Origin: Ustilago trichophora
Taxonomy: Eukaryota; Basidiomycota; Ustilaginomycetes; Ustilaginales; Ustilaginaceae
NCBI GenBank assembly: GCA_900323505.1
Contig: OOIN01000031.1
Location: forward strand, 124,001 to 188,000
DNA length: 64,000 nucleotides
Reading direction: 5' to 3'
Positions 44,261-53,231 of the stretch are shown here, one piece after another; the stretch's first letter is position 1, and every line of letters begins with the position of its first letter. The position numbers and the translations under genes were made by a program. The notes under the pieces are model-generated. The model searched no databases, had not been told where the DNA came from, and saw only the letters and a program-made list of their open reading frames with translations.

Positions 44261-47200
44261 ATGAATCCATCATCCGGTAGACCCACCACCGGCCGTCCCA
44301 CCACCGGACGCCCCATGACCGGCAGGCCAACTACCGGTCGTCCTGGCACACGCGGTGGCACTGCTTCCGGCAGACCCCCCACACAAGGCCAAGGCGCCTA
44401 CAATCCACAGCAGCATGACACCTACATTGAAGAGGAATGGGATGAGGAGGACTACGAATCGGACGACGATGGCGATGTCTTTGCTTTCGTTCCTCCCGAC
44501 CTTGGACCCGCACCCGAGCTCCAGCACAACCCTCTCGACCCCTCCATAGACAACCAGAACCGCCAGCATGACTACTCTACACAACAGCATGCTGCTGCAA
44601 CACCCCCTGCCGCTGCCGCTGCCGCTGACGAGAATGAGACCTACTATTTTGACGAAGCCACCGGTGCTGTCTATGATTCCCAAGGTCGTCTCGTAGATGT
44701 CTCGGCGCAGAATTTGGCTGCCGCACAAGCAGAGGCGCCCTTGCATTCTCAAGTGCGCGATTTGCAACACGATGCCGACCCCAGGGCATCACCCGCATCA
44801 GAGGTCACCATGAATGACCTCAACGGCGCTCAACATCGCTCCGGTTTGCCAACAGATCTCTCCCAGGCGCTCAAACCCCGCGCTTCCACCGACAATCGCT
44901 CATACGACTCGGCCAGCACCTTCACTCGTGATCCCGCCGGTCAGCCACTCAACCACGCTCGCTCTTATGCCGCCTTTCCTTCCATGGAAGCTCTCCCCGA
45001 GGTCGACTCGCTCCCCGCCAGCCGAAGTGGCAACTCGGATATGCGCGCTGCCCTTCCTCACGGTGCTCGCGACATTGGCACCACCGCCAGCGGCGGCATC
45101 TCGCTCGACCAACCTATCCCAGCTCAGGGCAAGCGCCAAAGCGCCCAGATCGACGCCTTTTCGTCTTCACTCCCTGAACTACGCCGCAGCCCAGAAAGCG
45201 ACGAGATCAAGTACCCGCTCGACGCAGCCGACTACACCTACGAAGACGCCTACAAGGACGAGTTCCACATGGTCAACTTTAACGATCTCGGTCAAGGCCA
45301 CGGTCTCGTCCATCCGGCACATGAGAGTGCTCAAGTCGGCTCGCGCGGCGTGCGCATGGTCGAACTCGAAATGGAGATGGAGGAAGATTCCCCCTACCCA
45401 GAAGTGCGTGCCTCGGTATCCAACATTGATGACACCGAGATGCCCGTCAACACACTCAGGATGTGGTTCATCTCCTTCTTGCTCACCATTGTCGCCGCTG
45501 GCGCAAACATGTTTTTCTCGCTTCGATACCCCGCACCCACCTTTACTAGCACCATTGTCTTGCTTGTTGCCTACCCCATCGGAAAGCTTCTGGCTGCCAT
45601 CATGCCCATCCGAGTTTGGACGCTGCCACGCTGGCTCGGAGGTGCAGAGTTTTCGCTCAACCCCGGTATCTACAACATCAAGGAGCACGCCCTCACCGCC
45701 ATCATGGCCAGCATTGCCATTGTTACTGCCTACTCGTTCAACGTCATCATCGTTCAGGATTCTCCCAGATACTATGGCGAGCCGAGGCCGATTGGGTTCG
45801 ACATTCTCTTTGTGCTCAGTGCCCAGACCATTGGCTTCGGTCTGGCCGGCATGTGCAGGAGGTTCCTCGTCTGGCCGGCATCCATGATCTGGCCTCAGAA
45901 TTTGGTTTCAGCGACCATCCTCAACACGCTCCATGCGGAAGAAGACGGTACCGATGGAAGCATGACCCGATTCCGCTTCTTCACCGTCGTCTCGATCGCC
46001 GCCTTTTTCTTCTACTTCGTACCGGGATATCTCTTTACCGCACTCAGCTTCTTCAACTGGGTCTGCTGGATCTGGCCCAACAACATTCCCGTCAACATTG
46101 TGTTTGGTACTGTTCGCGGTCTCGGTTTGAGCGTGTTGACTTTCGACTGGACCCAGATCATCTTTATTGGATCCCCGCTCGTCACACCCTGGTGGGCCGA
46201 GTGCAACATTTTTGCTGGCTTTGTTGGCTTCTTTTGGATTGTTGCGCCCATCATGTACTTCAAAAATGTCTGGTACCAGTCGTATCTCCCCTTCAACAGC
46301 TCTGCCAGTTGGGATCGCTTTGGAAGGCCTTACAACATCAGCCGCGTGATTCCCAACGGAAGCGATTTGGATAAAGATGCCTACGAGGCATATTCGCCGC
46401 TCTACCTCTCGACTACTCTGTCGTTGGTTTACACGACTGGATTCGCCATGTTGACCTCGGTATTGACGCATACGGCGCTATACCATGGCAAAGCGCTCAA
46501 AAAGGGCCTACAGAGGATCCGGACCGAGGAAGACGATGTGCACGCCAAGTTTATGCGTCACTACCCCGAGACGCCAGACTGGTGGTACGCGTGTGTATTC
46601 CTCATCGCCCTCGTGTTTGGTGTGGTCATGGTGGAAGTGTACGACACTGGTCTGCCCATTTGGGGTTTGATCATCTCGATCCTAATCCCTGCGATCTACA
46701 TCTTGCCAACAGGTTTCGTATACGCCATGACCGGCCAAGCCATTGGCACCAACCTGATTGGAGAACTCATTGTCGGATACATGCTTCCCGGCAAACCTCT
46801 GCCCAACATGATTTTCAAAGCCTTTGCCCTTCAAGGGCTTATTGGCGGCCTCCAATTCGTTCAAGACCTCAAATTGGGTCACTACATGAAGATTCCACCG
46901 CGCCTCACGTTCATTGCCCAACTTACCGGTGTGGTAGTGGCGTGTTTTGTCCAACTTGGTGTCAAGACGTGGATGTTTTCCAACATTGACGGACTCTGTT
47001 CGCCCACGCAACCCGACTCGTTCACCTGCCCGCATATCTCGGTCTTCTACACGGCATCTTTGGTATGGGGAGCCATTGGACCGGCACGTATGTTTGGATC
47101 GGATTCCATCTATCGTCCCATGTATTGGGCTATGCTATTTGGCGCGCTTATCCCGATTCCATTCTGGCTTCTTGCTCGACGCTTTCCACGATCGTGGATC

Positions 47201-47545
47201 CGATACATTTCTTGGCCAGTGATTTTCGCAGGAGTCTCGTACATCCCACCTGCATCCGGCATCAACTATTCTGCCTGGTTTACGGTTGGATTCATCTTTC
47301 AGTATCTGGTTCGCAAGTATAACTTTCGTTGGTGGAGCAAGTACAATTTTGTTCTTGCTGCTGCTCTTGATAGTGGAACGATTATTTCGACCATTGTGGT
47401 TTTCTTTGCTTTACTTTTACCTAAGAATGGTAGTTTGCAACTTAATTGGTGGGGAAATAATGTTGCGGCAAAGACGTATGATTCGGCTGGGTATAGTTTG
47501 GAGAAGACTCCGGTTGGTGGGTTTGGTCATACTCCGCATTATTAG
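44261..47545 (+). CDS. OPT-family oligopeptide transporter
   Basis: OPT proteins are proton-coupled plasma-membrane importers of tetra- or pentapeptides, glutathione or metal-chelate compounds. This 1094-residue frame has an N-terminal cytosolic region of about 385 residues, starting with five copies of a GRPTT-like repeat (residues 6-32), and about 14-16 membrane segments from residue 398 to the end. Family signatures are the NPG motif in SLNPGIYNIKEHALTAIMA (near residue 465) and KIPPR in YMKIPPRLTFIAQL (near residue 876). The membrane portion is complete to the TAG at 47543. The N-terminal domain is longer than usual and Pro/Gln/acidic-rich, likely regulatory. Substrate cannot be predicted. 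It is convergent with the phosphodiesterase gene, with a repeat and LTR-containing gap between them. Confidence 0.95.
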   Translation: MNPSSGRPTTGRPTTGRPMTGRPTTGRPGTRGGTASGRPPTQGQGAYNPQQHDTYIEEEWDEEDYESDDDGDVFAFVPPDLGPAPELQHNPLDPSIDNQNRQHDYSTQQHAAATPPAAAAAADENETYYFDEATGAVYDSQGRLVDVSAQNLAAAQAEAPLHSQVRDLQHDADPRASPASEVTMNDLNGAQHRSGLPTDLSQALKPRASTDNRSYDSASTFTRDPAGQPLNHARSYAAFPSMEALPEVDSLPASRSGNSDMRAALPHGARDIGTTASGGISLDQPIPAQGKRQSAQIDAFSSSLPELRRSPESDEIKYPLDAADYTYEDAYKDEFHMVNFNDLGQGHGLVHPAHESAQVGSRGVRMVELEMEMEEDSPYPEVRASVSNIDDTEMPVNTLRMWFISFLLTIVAAGANMFFSLRYPAPTFTSTIVLLVAYPIGKLLAAIMPIRVWTLPRWLGGAEFSLNPGIYNIKEHALTAIMASIAIVTAYSFNVIIVQDSPRYYGEPRPIGFDILFVLSAQTIGFGLAGMCRRFLVWPASMIWPQNLVSATILNTLHAEEDGTDGSMTRFRFFTVVSIAAFFFYFVPGYLFTALSFFNWVCWIWPNNIPVNIVFGTVRGLGLSVLTFDWTQIIFIGSPLVTPWWAECNIFAGFVGFFWIVAPIMYFKNVWYQSYLPFNSSASWDRFGRPYNISRVIPNGSDLDKDAYEAYSPLYLSTTLSLVYTTGFAMLTSVLTHTALYHGKALKKGLQRIRTEEDDVHAKFMRHYPETPDWWYACVFLIALVFGVVMVEVYDTGLPIWGLIISILIPAIYILPTGFVYAMTGQAIGTNLIGELIVGYMLPGKPLPNMIFKAFALQGLIGGLQFVQDLKLGHYMKIPPRLTFIAQLTGVVVACFVQLGVKTWMFSNIDGLCSPTQPDSFTCPHISVFYTASLVWGAIGPARMFGSDSIYRPMYWAMLFGALIPIPFWLLARRFPRSWIRYISWPVIFAGVSYIPPASGINYSAWFTVGFIFQYLVRKYNFRWWSKYNFVLAAALDSGTIISTIVVFFALLLPKNGSLQLNWWGNNVAAKTYDSAGYSLEKTPVGGFGHTPHY

Positions 47546-47760
47546 AAGGCTTTCTTTGGGTCGATGTTGAAGAAGGATGATCTTTTTTTTTTTTTTTTTG
47601 GAATATTTTTTATTATTATTGTTTGGGGAATGGTAAAACAAAAAAAAAAACCAGATTGTGTGTTTTTATCCCAGTGTGACAGTGTACAGTATAGTGGGGA
47701 TTGTTCATGCACTGTACTGTAGACTGTCGATGTGGGTTGTGTTTTTTTTTTTTTTTTTCA

Positions 47761-47923
47761 TACAGCAGCTGTTGGGACCATGTTCTCTCTTCCAGCGCAC
47801 AAGTGTGACCTCATCATAAAGGGTTGATTTAGCCTTGCCTTGGAAAAACGCTCTGTACTGTATGCTGCTACTGAACTGCAACACAGAATCAAGTTGAAAC
47901 TCTAGAAAGCTAAAGATGGTGTG
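47761..47923. repeat. 163-bp tandem duplication, copy 1 (uninterrupted)
   Basis: This runs from TACAGCAGCTGTT to the GTGTG before the second copy. The second copy begins at 47924 with the same sequence and differs at only a handful of positions. Copy 1 keeps the intact sequence CTGTATGCTGCTACTG and so shows the site before LTR insertion. Confidence 0.9.
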
Positions 47924-48027
47924 TACAGCAGCTGTTTGAACCATGTTCTCTCTTCCAGTGCACAAGTGTGACCTCATCATAAAGGGTTGATTTAGCCTTG
48001 GCTTGGCTTGGAAAAACGCACTGTATG
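47924..48027. repeat. 163-bp tandem duplication, copy 2, left part
   Basis: This is the left part of the second copy, interrupted after GTATG by the LTR; the right part resumes at 48981. Differences from copy 1 include GGGACC to TGAACC and an extra GGCTT unit. Confidence 0.9.
48023..48027. other. Left target-site duplication (GTATG)
   Basis: GTATG immediately precedes the TG of the LTR and is repeated exactly after its CA end (48981-48985); copy 1 of the tandem repeat has the single unduplicated site. Confidence 0.9.
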
Positions 48028-48473
48028 TGTTACAGGCCTCACGTGGGCTGACCAGGGTTAGGCACGAGTGGAGGCCAGAGGGGCGCAGCAGCGGCCGTGC
48101 GCAGGAATGGCACACAGGCGCTAAGTACCTGGCCGGCAGGTGGAGCTCACTGGACGACTTTCCGGAGGAAAATTGGCAAGTGGCATCCACCCGGCGATCC
48201 TCACACGTTGAGCACAAAAAGGCGCCGTCAGGGAAGAACGGGAGAAGTGCGGCCAATGGCATACAGAGGAGAGGTGGCCAAGAGCTTGTCGCCATCAGGG
48301 ATGGCAAGCAAGACGCTTGGGGGGAGATATGAAGGAGGGGGAGACCGTGCAGATGAGGGGCAAATGAAGTGGGTGGCTCCCCACGGGTGCCACCCAGAGC
48401 TGACGTACACAGGCTGATACAGCATGTGGCCACGTCAAGCCACATGGCCGCCCTCCTGGCGAGGGTGAAGCCA

Positions 48474-48479
48474 TATATA
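48474..48479 (+). promoter_or_regulatory. Candidate TATA box inside the solo LTR
   Basis: CCATATATAC at the middle of the LTR, placed as expected for the U3/R boundary promoter. Confidence 0.5.
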
Positions 48480-48499
48480 CGCACACCGCTCTGGCGTGC

Positions 48500-48518
48500 G
48501 ATGGGGCGGAGCCCCATC
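48500..48518 (+). other. Perfect 8-bp hairpin in the LTR
   Basis: GATGGGGC, a three-base loop GGA, then GCCCCATC, about 20 bases after the TATA box, so possibly at the 5' end of the element's transcript. Confidence 0.7.
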
Positions 48519-48980
48519 CACTCTACTACTTCTATCGTATCACAGTCATTCAGTTGTCAGTATATCACTGTCTTTTATATCCGTCGTCTACGTAGCAATC
48601 CAGGCATTGCTACTATCTCGTGTGTGTGTAGTATCACATCCCTAGACGCCGTCGACACCTCCATCGATGCTACGGCACCTCAACCATAGGCAGCACCTCC
48701 ACTGCGGTCCTGACACCTCCATCAGTACCATTCAACAACTGTCGGAGCGCTACGGACACTCGCGCAACAACAGGCGTCAACCAGCATTCCCCGAGCCTTT
48801 GTACGACTTCACGTACGACTCGCCAGGTCTAGATTAGTGCCGCTCTGCCTCTGGACGGAGTGTCCACAGCAGTTAGTCGAGAGTTGCCAGAAGGCCGTCG
48901 CTTGCCAATTAGTTAGTGGAAAATCGACAGAAGGCATCCATTTGACGATTCCGGGATTCTCAGGCACACGACCGCTGACA

Positions 48981-49056
48981 GTATGCTGCTACTGAACTGC
49001 AACACAGAATCAAGTTGCGGCTCTAGAAAGCTTTTAAACAAAGATAGATGGCGTGT
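48981..49056. repeat. 163-bp tandem duplication, copy 2, right part
   Basis: It resumes the second copy after the LTR (GTATGCTGCTACTG...), with small differences from copy 1, and runs into a GT microsatellite (about 49053-49071). Its first five bases are the right target duplication. Confidence 0.9.
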
Positions 49057-49257
49057 GTGTGTGTGTGTGTGACCCCAAAAGAGGCGTTCCCTCAAAAAGA
49101 AAAGTGAACGACGCGCACTGTTATGTCTGATCAAGCACGTACCCTTAAAAAAACACTACACCACACGTATACTGTACTATAGTAGATATGATTGATGACT
49201 TGTAAAGCTTTTACGTAAAGCATCCTTTCTAACCTCCTCTACCACTTTCCCCCCACG

Positions 49258-51567
49258 CTAACACTCGATGCGCATCCCCTTTTCAGCCATGACAAACTTA
49301 ACCCCCAATCCAGCCATTTGTTCTTCCTGATTCAACTCGTCGAGAATCTTTTGCGGTGCAGTCCTATGATCCAACTTGGGTTCTATCACCACTTCTCTCT
49401 CTTCCCCCTCAACGTCTTGACCGTGAGCGGCAACTTCAACACTTGAATTGGCCGAAGAAGCGTCACTTGTGGGCGATTGCGGTTCTTGTTGCACTTCCTC
49501 CTGTACATACGTTGGGAAAAGTGCAGGTTTGACATGGATCACAATAACTCCTAATCCTGCCAGTTGACCACGTAACTCGGAATCGCCGTCGTAAACATTA
49601 CCACCCGTACCGCTGTCATGGTTGTCACCGGCATGTTGCTGTGCCTCATGAGTCGACACAGCTGCAGTTCCAAGAGGTGAGGGAGCCAAATGAGGATGGA
49701 TATACCTCGCATCTCCATTCGATTTGACGTTGGTGGTAGAAGCAGAGTTGCCAGCTCCACTAGTAGTCGTATGCCCAGTGCTTCGACTACTGGCATTGGA
49801 AGGACGTCGCATCTTCTCACGATACCTCTTGACCATCTGCGCCAATACGCGCAACTCGTCAAACAGATGCTCGACCGACAGATGCCCATACAAAAACTCG
49901 GTCGGATGATGCTTTGGATAACTGCACTCCAAAAAAATGGCATTCAATTTGCCCTCTGCAAACCGCTCGGCAGCGTGGCTCCATACTTGTCGATTGCGTG
50001 GGCTCTTTGAGACGCAGTCTGGTTCAACATCTCCAAAGAAGAGCACATCCTTGTCGTGACCCTTGTGGGTGATGAAGAATGCAGTCGAGTCGAGCGAAGG
50101 CGGCGAGCGGTCGATCGAGACACGTCGAGGTGGTTGCCTTGTCGCAGAGGGAGCAGCGCTTGATCCGCTGGCTGCACCTGCGCCAATTCCAGAGCCGGAG
50201 CCGGTGGACAAGGCGGGAGGACACCAAGCCGAGGGAGGTGAAGATCGTCGTTCGGAGCCTTGTGCTGTTCTTGGTCTTCTCGCCTTGAGCGGTCGCTCAG
50301 GCAGCTTGTTGGTAGGCTGTTGGTTCGACTGTGCATCGCCAGTGGTCGAAGTGTTGCGAGTCGGAATGCCAGGTCCAACGCTGGTAGAGGGCAGCATAGC
50401 CACAGAAGACAAAGAGCCTGTAGACGAAGAGGTAGAGGTGGATCCAGCTGTAGCTGCGGGTGAGGCTCTTGGAGAGACTGGCTCGCCAGGTTTGAGCGAT
50501 GACGCATCAAGTGGAGTCAGGGAGCCGTTGGACGCTCTGTTATTGTTGTTATTGCTGTTCGCAAAGAAGGGACTACTGTTGAACGAAGGCCGACGAAGAG
50601 CTGCCATGTTGGATTCACCACCTTGCGAGATGCTCTCGAGCGTACGCATGCGGTCATCTGCGCTGCGAGACAGCTGGAAGGAAGCCATCTGGGTGCTGAT
50701 GGGCAGCGACATGCGCTTGCTAAAGTAATTCTGATTGAGCTGTGCAGGAGCATAAGTCGGTGTAGGGGGCGCGGGAGGTTCTGATGGGTTTAGACCATGC
50801 GAGAGGGCGAATGGCAGGACGCTGAGCGTATCGCTAACCGAAAAGGGCCGCATGTTATCGAGGCTGCGCATGTGATACATTGTGTGCGGTTCGTCTTCCT
50901 TCCACGAGGCGAGCTTGGGCCAGATCTTTCCGTTGAACATGTCGAGAATGTTTTCGAGAGTAGGCTTGAGACCAAAGACGGCCCTTTTGCCTGGTAGAGA
51001 TGCAGAACCGAGGACGAGGCCAAGGATATGATCGAGATGGGCGTGGGATATCAAAAAGGCGCGTGAAAAGGAAGCCATGAGTCCAGCCCGCAGGTAGGCG
51101 GAAGGGGTGGTGGAGGGGAAATCGAAATCGTGGAAAGCCGAGTCGGGACCATGTTGCTCGAGAACGTCGGTGAGCGCGCCTAGCCATGAGCCACCTTCAA
51201 CAACAATGGAGCCATCCTGCCAATCCGCATCAGCTGGTTTGAGCAGGTAGCACGAACAATCGCCTTCGAGCGGACCTCCACCGGTACCGAGACAGACAAA
51301 GCTGAATGAGGCGGGTTCGTCGACGGGATGCAAGGCGACGCGGGGCTGTTTGCGCCTGCGGTAGTCGTTGGCCGAGTAAAAAGACTGGTCCGAATAGACG
51401 GAGCTTCTTCGTTGTGCGTTGCGGCTGCTGGTTCTGCTAGCGCTAGTGCTGGCAGCAGCGGGACCAGAGGCTTGAAGCTGAGAAGATGAAGAAGCTGTTG
51501 GATGGAGGGCAGAGGAGGAAGGCTGGGGCTCATGCCGGGAAGTCGAGGAAGAAGAGGATGCAGCCAT
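49258..51567 (-). CDS. pde1: Class II (low-affinity) cAMP phosphodiesterase, Pde1 type
   Basis: Class II phosphodiesterases are metallo-beta-lactamase-fold enzymes that hydrolyse cAMP and so damp protein kinase A signalling. The 769-residue frame shows the family's FVCLGTGGGPLEGDCSCYLL start (about 90-108), the metal-binding SHAHLDH motif (His175, His177, Asp179, His180), the conserved LPFALSHG, and later FFITHKGHDKDVLFFGDVEPD and FLECSYPKHH with HLSVEHLF. The enzyme is about twice the usual length because of a Ser-rich N-terminus (1-85), a Ser/Thr/Asn-rich insertion (about 260-490) in the catalytic domain, and a Ser-rich linker (590-690) before the short C-terminal part. Metal ligands are present, so it should be active. 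It is convergent with the OPT gene. Confidence 0.95.
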   Translation of the reverse strand: MAASSSSSTSRHEPQPSSSALHPTASSSSQLQASGPAAASTSASRTSSRNAQRRSSVYSDQSFYSANDYRRRKQPRVALHPVDEPASFSFVCLGTGGGPLEGDCSCYLLKPADADWQDGSIVVEGGSWLGALTDVLEQHGPDSAFHDFDFPSTTPSAYLRAGLMASFSRAFLISHAHLDHILGLVLGSASLPGKRAVFGLKPTLENILDMFNGKIWPKLASWKEDEPHTMYHMRSLDNMRPFSVSDTLSVLPFALSHGLNPSEPPAPPTPTYAPAQLNQNYFSKRMSLPISTQMASFQLSRSADDRMRTLESISQGGESNMAALRRPSFNSSPFFANSNNNNNRASNGSLTPLDASSLKPGEPVSPRASPAATAGSTSTSSSTGSLSSVAMLPSTSVGPGIPTRNTSTTGDAQSNQQPTNKLPERPLKARRPRTAQGSERRSSPPSAWCPPALSTGSGSGIGAGAASGSSAAPSATRQPPRRVSIDRSPPSLDSTAFFITHKGHDKDVLFFGDVEPDCVSKSPRNRQVWSHAAERFAEGKLNAIFLECSYPKHHPTEFLYGHLSVEHLFDELRVLAQMVKRYREKMRRPSNASSRSTGHTTTSGAGNSASTTNVKSNGDARYIHPHLAPSPLGTAAVSTHEAQQHAGDNHDSGTGGNVYDGDSELRGQLAGLGVIVIHVKPALFPTYVQEEVQQEPQSPTSDASSANSSVEVAAHGQDVEGEEREVVIEPKLDHRTAPQKILDELNQEEQMAGLGVKFVMAEKGMRIEC

Positions 51568-53182
51568 GATTGTGTGGAATCGACTGTGTTTAGCAGGGAT
51601 AGGCTCAAGACTAAGCAGGAAGGCGCAGGTTGCAGCGCACGTTTTGGTCGCCCACCGAGACTTGTTGAGAGATATGAGATGAAGGAAGTGTCGGCTTGTG
51701 AAGAGGTAGACGGTGACGAGTGTACACGTGCTGTGGTCGTGCAGGTTGTCACTGATCGTGGGAATGAGCTAAGGCTATGAATTGGGGAAGCGATGTGCAA
51801 GCAAAAGCGAGCGCAAATCGGAAGACGCGGAAATGGGAAAAGGTGGCCCGAGCTTAGAGGGCAGTGGATGATGAGATAAGATGTACGGCAATTGATGCGC
51901 AAAGCTGGATGAGAATTGAAGAGCGCAGATGAAGGCGAGGGGTGATGGTTGTCGAGAAGGACGAAGAGGGCTGATGCTGGAGATTGGAATCGATCGGGGA
52001 GAACGAACAAAGAAGTTTGTAAATTTGGCGATTAAAGGGTGGGATTGGTGGTTGAATACAGAGTATCGAGCCAAAGACAATCAGCAGTGGTTCATTTCGG
52101 AAGAACCACTGGACTGAATAAGGCAACGCCAGAATGACAAGTGTGGAACTGAATGTAGGAACTACAGTGAAAGCGGGCAACACCGAGTGTTTGGATCGGC
52201 AGCCGATTTTCTGTCAACGCTTCTCAGTAACAGCCGGTGAGAGAGCCGATGCTAGCGTTTCAATATCGAGGAGATGGTGAGGATCGCAGGTGGTGATCGA
52301 ACGGATCGAGGTGCAGTAGCAGTGATAACGATGAATCAAAGGTCGGATCAGCTGAAAGGAGCGACGAGATAGGATAGCAAGTGATGAGCGGAAGGATGAA
52401 GAGAGAGAGAGAGAGGATGATGGGGAAAGGTGCAAGTGTGGTTGTGCAAGGTCCACAGACGGAAACGGCGGCAAGTGCTACACGGTTGAATACAAAATTG
52501 GACTGCAGCCCAATCCAACGACCAAACCCCAAGCGTAAGTTACCGCGAAATTGAATTGCAACGGTCAAGTCTACAATCGAGTTGAAGCGTCGAGTTCAGT
52601 CAAGTCAGGGTTCTGGACTTGTCTCCCAATTCGCTTTGACGACCAAAGAGAGGCCACAATGCGCACACGCGACCTGATGCGGATGGACCGAGCTCAAGAA
52701 AAGTCGAAAAAAAAAGAAAGAAAGAAAGAAAGAAAAAGCGGGAGCAGTGGAGTGCGCATCGTCATCACAACCTATCTGGCAGATACAGGAACCCTCTCAC
52801 ACACTCAGTGCAGTACAGTAGTGGCCACGGTGAGTTAGCGGCGAAACACGCGAGAGTTTCTCCAAGCAGCATTGAAGCCAGCCAAAGACAAAAGAGAGAT
52901 AGAGAGCGGCTGCGGTTCGGTGTGAAGCGCACAACCATACAGCGGAATTGGACTTAGGCGAAGTGCACTCTCACAACCGAGCTGGCACTGTGAGTGCTCT
53001 CTCAAGAGCGTGTGGCTGCAGCCAATCCCAAAACAGCGAAAAAAACAAAAACCAAAAATGTACAGTTGATGACTCTGAAAATCTGCCTCTTCTGCCGTTA
53101 AAGTTGCGGGTCACGAGAGCGCATCGGGGCTGCTTCCGTCTCACCAATCACAAAAGACTTGGTAGCCGATTCTGACGACTCT

Positions 53183-53231
<49 letters not shown>

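Larger units (their letters stand above)
48028..48980. mobile_element. Solo long terminal repeat (953 bp) of an LTR retrotransposon
   Basis: It begins TGTTACAG and ends CTGACA, the imperfect inverted TG...CA ends of LTRs, and is flanked by a perfect 5-bp duplication (GTATG). A TATATA box lies at 48474-48479, and about 20 bases beyond it a perfect 8-bp hairpin (GATGGGGC, loop GGA, GCCCCATC) at 48500-48518. Several ACCTCCATC-like direct repeats occur at about 48655-48725. No internal retroelement sequence or second LTR is adjacent, so it is a solo LTR left by recombination between the two LTRs of a complete element. If the TATA box is used, transcription runs left to right. The element family cannot be named from one LTR. 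Confidence 0.9.

Noticed and set aside
47705..48517. Minus-strand open frame of 270 codons
   Set aside because: It runs across the tandem duplication and into the LTR, contains poly-Lys from a poly(T) tract, and has no domain; an artefact of repeat DNA.
51180..52010. Minus-strand open frame of 276 codons overlapping the pde1 start
   Set aside because: A shifted frame over the pde1 N-terminus and its CT-rich leader, without domain content.
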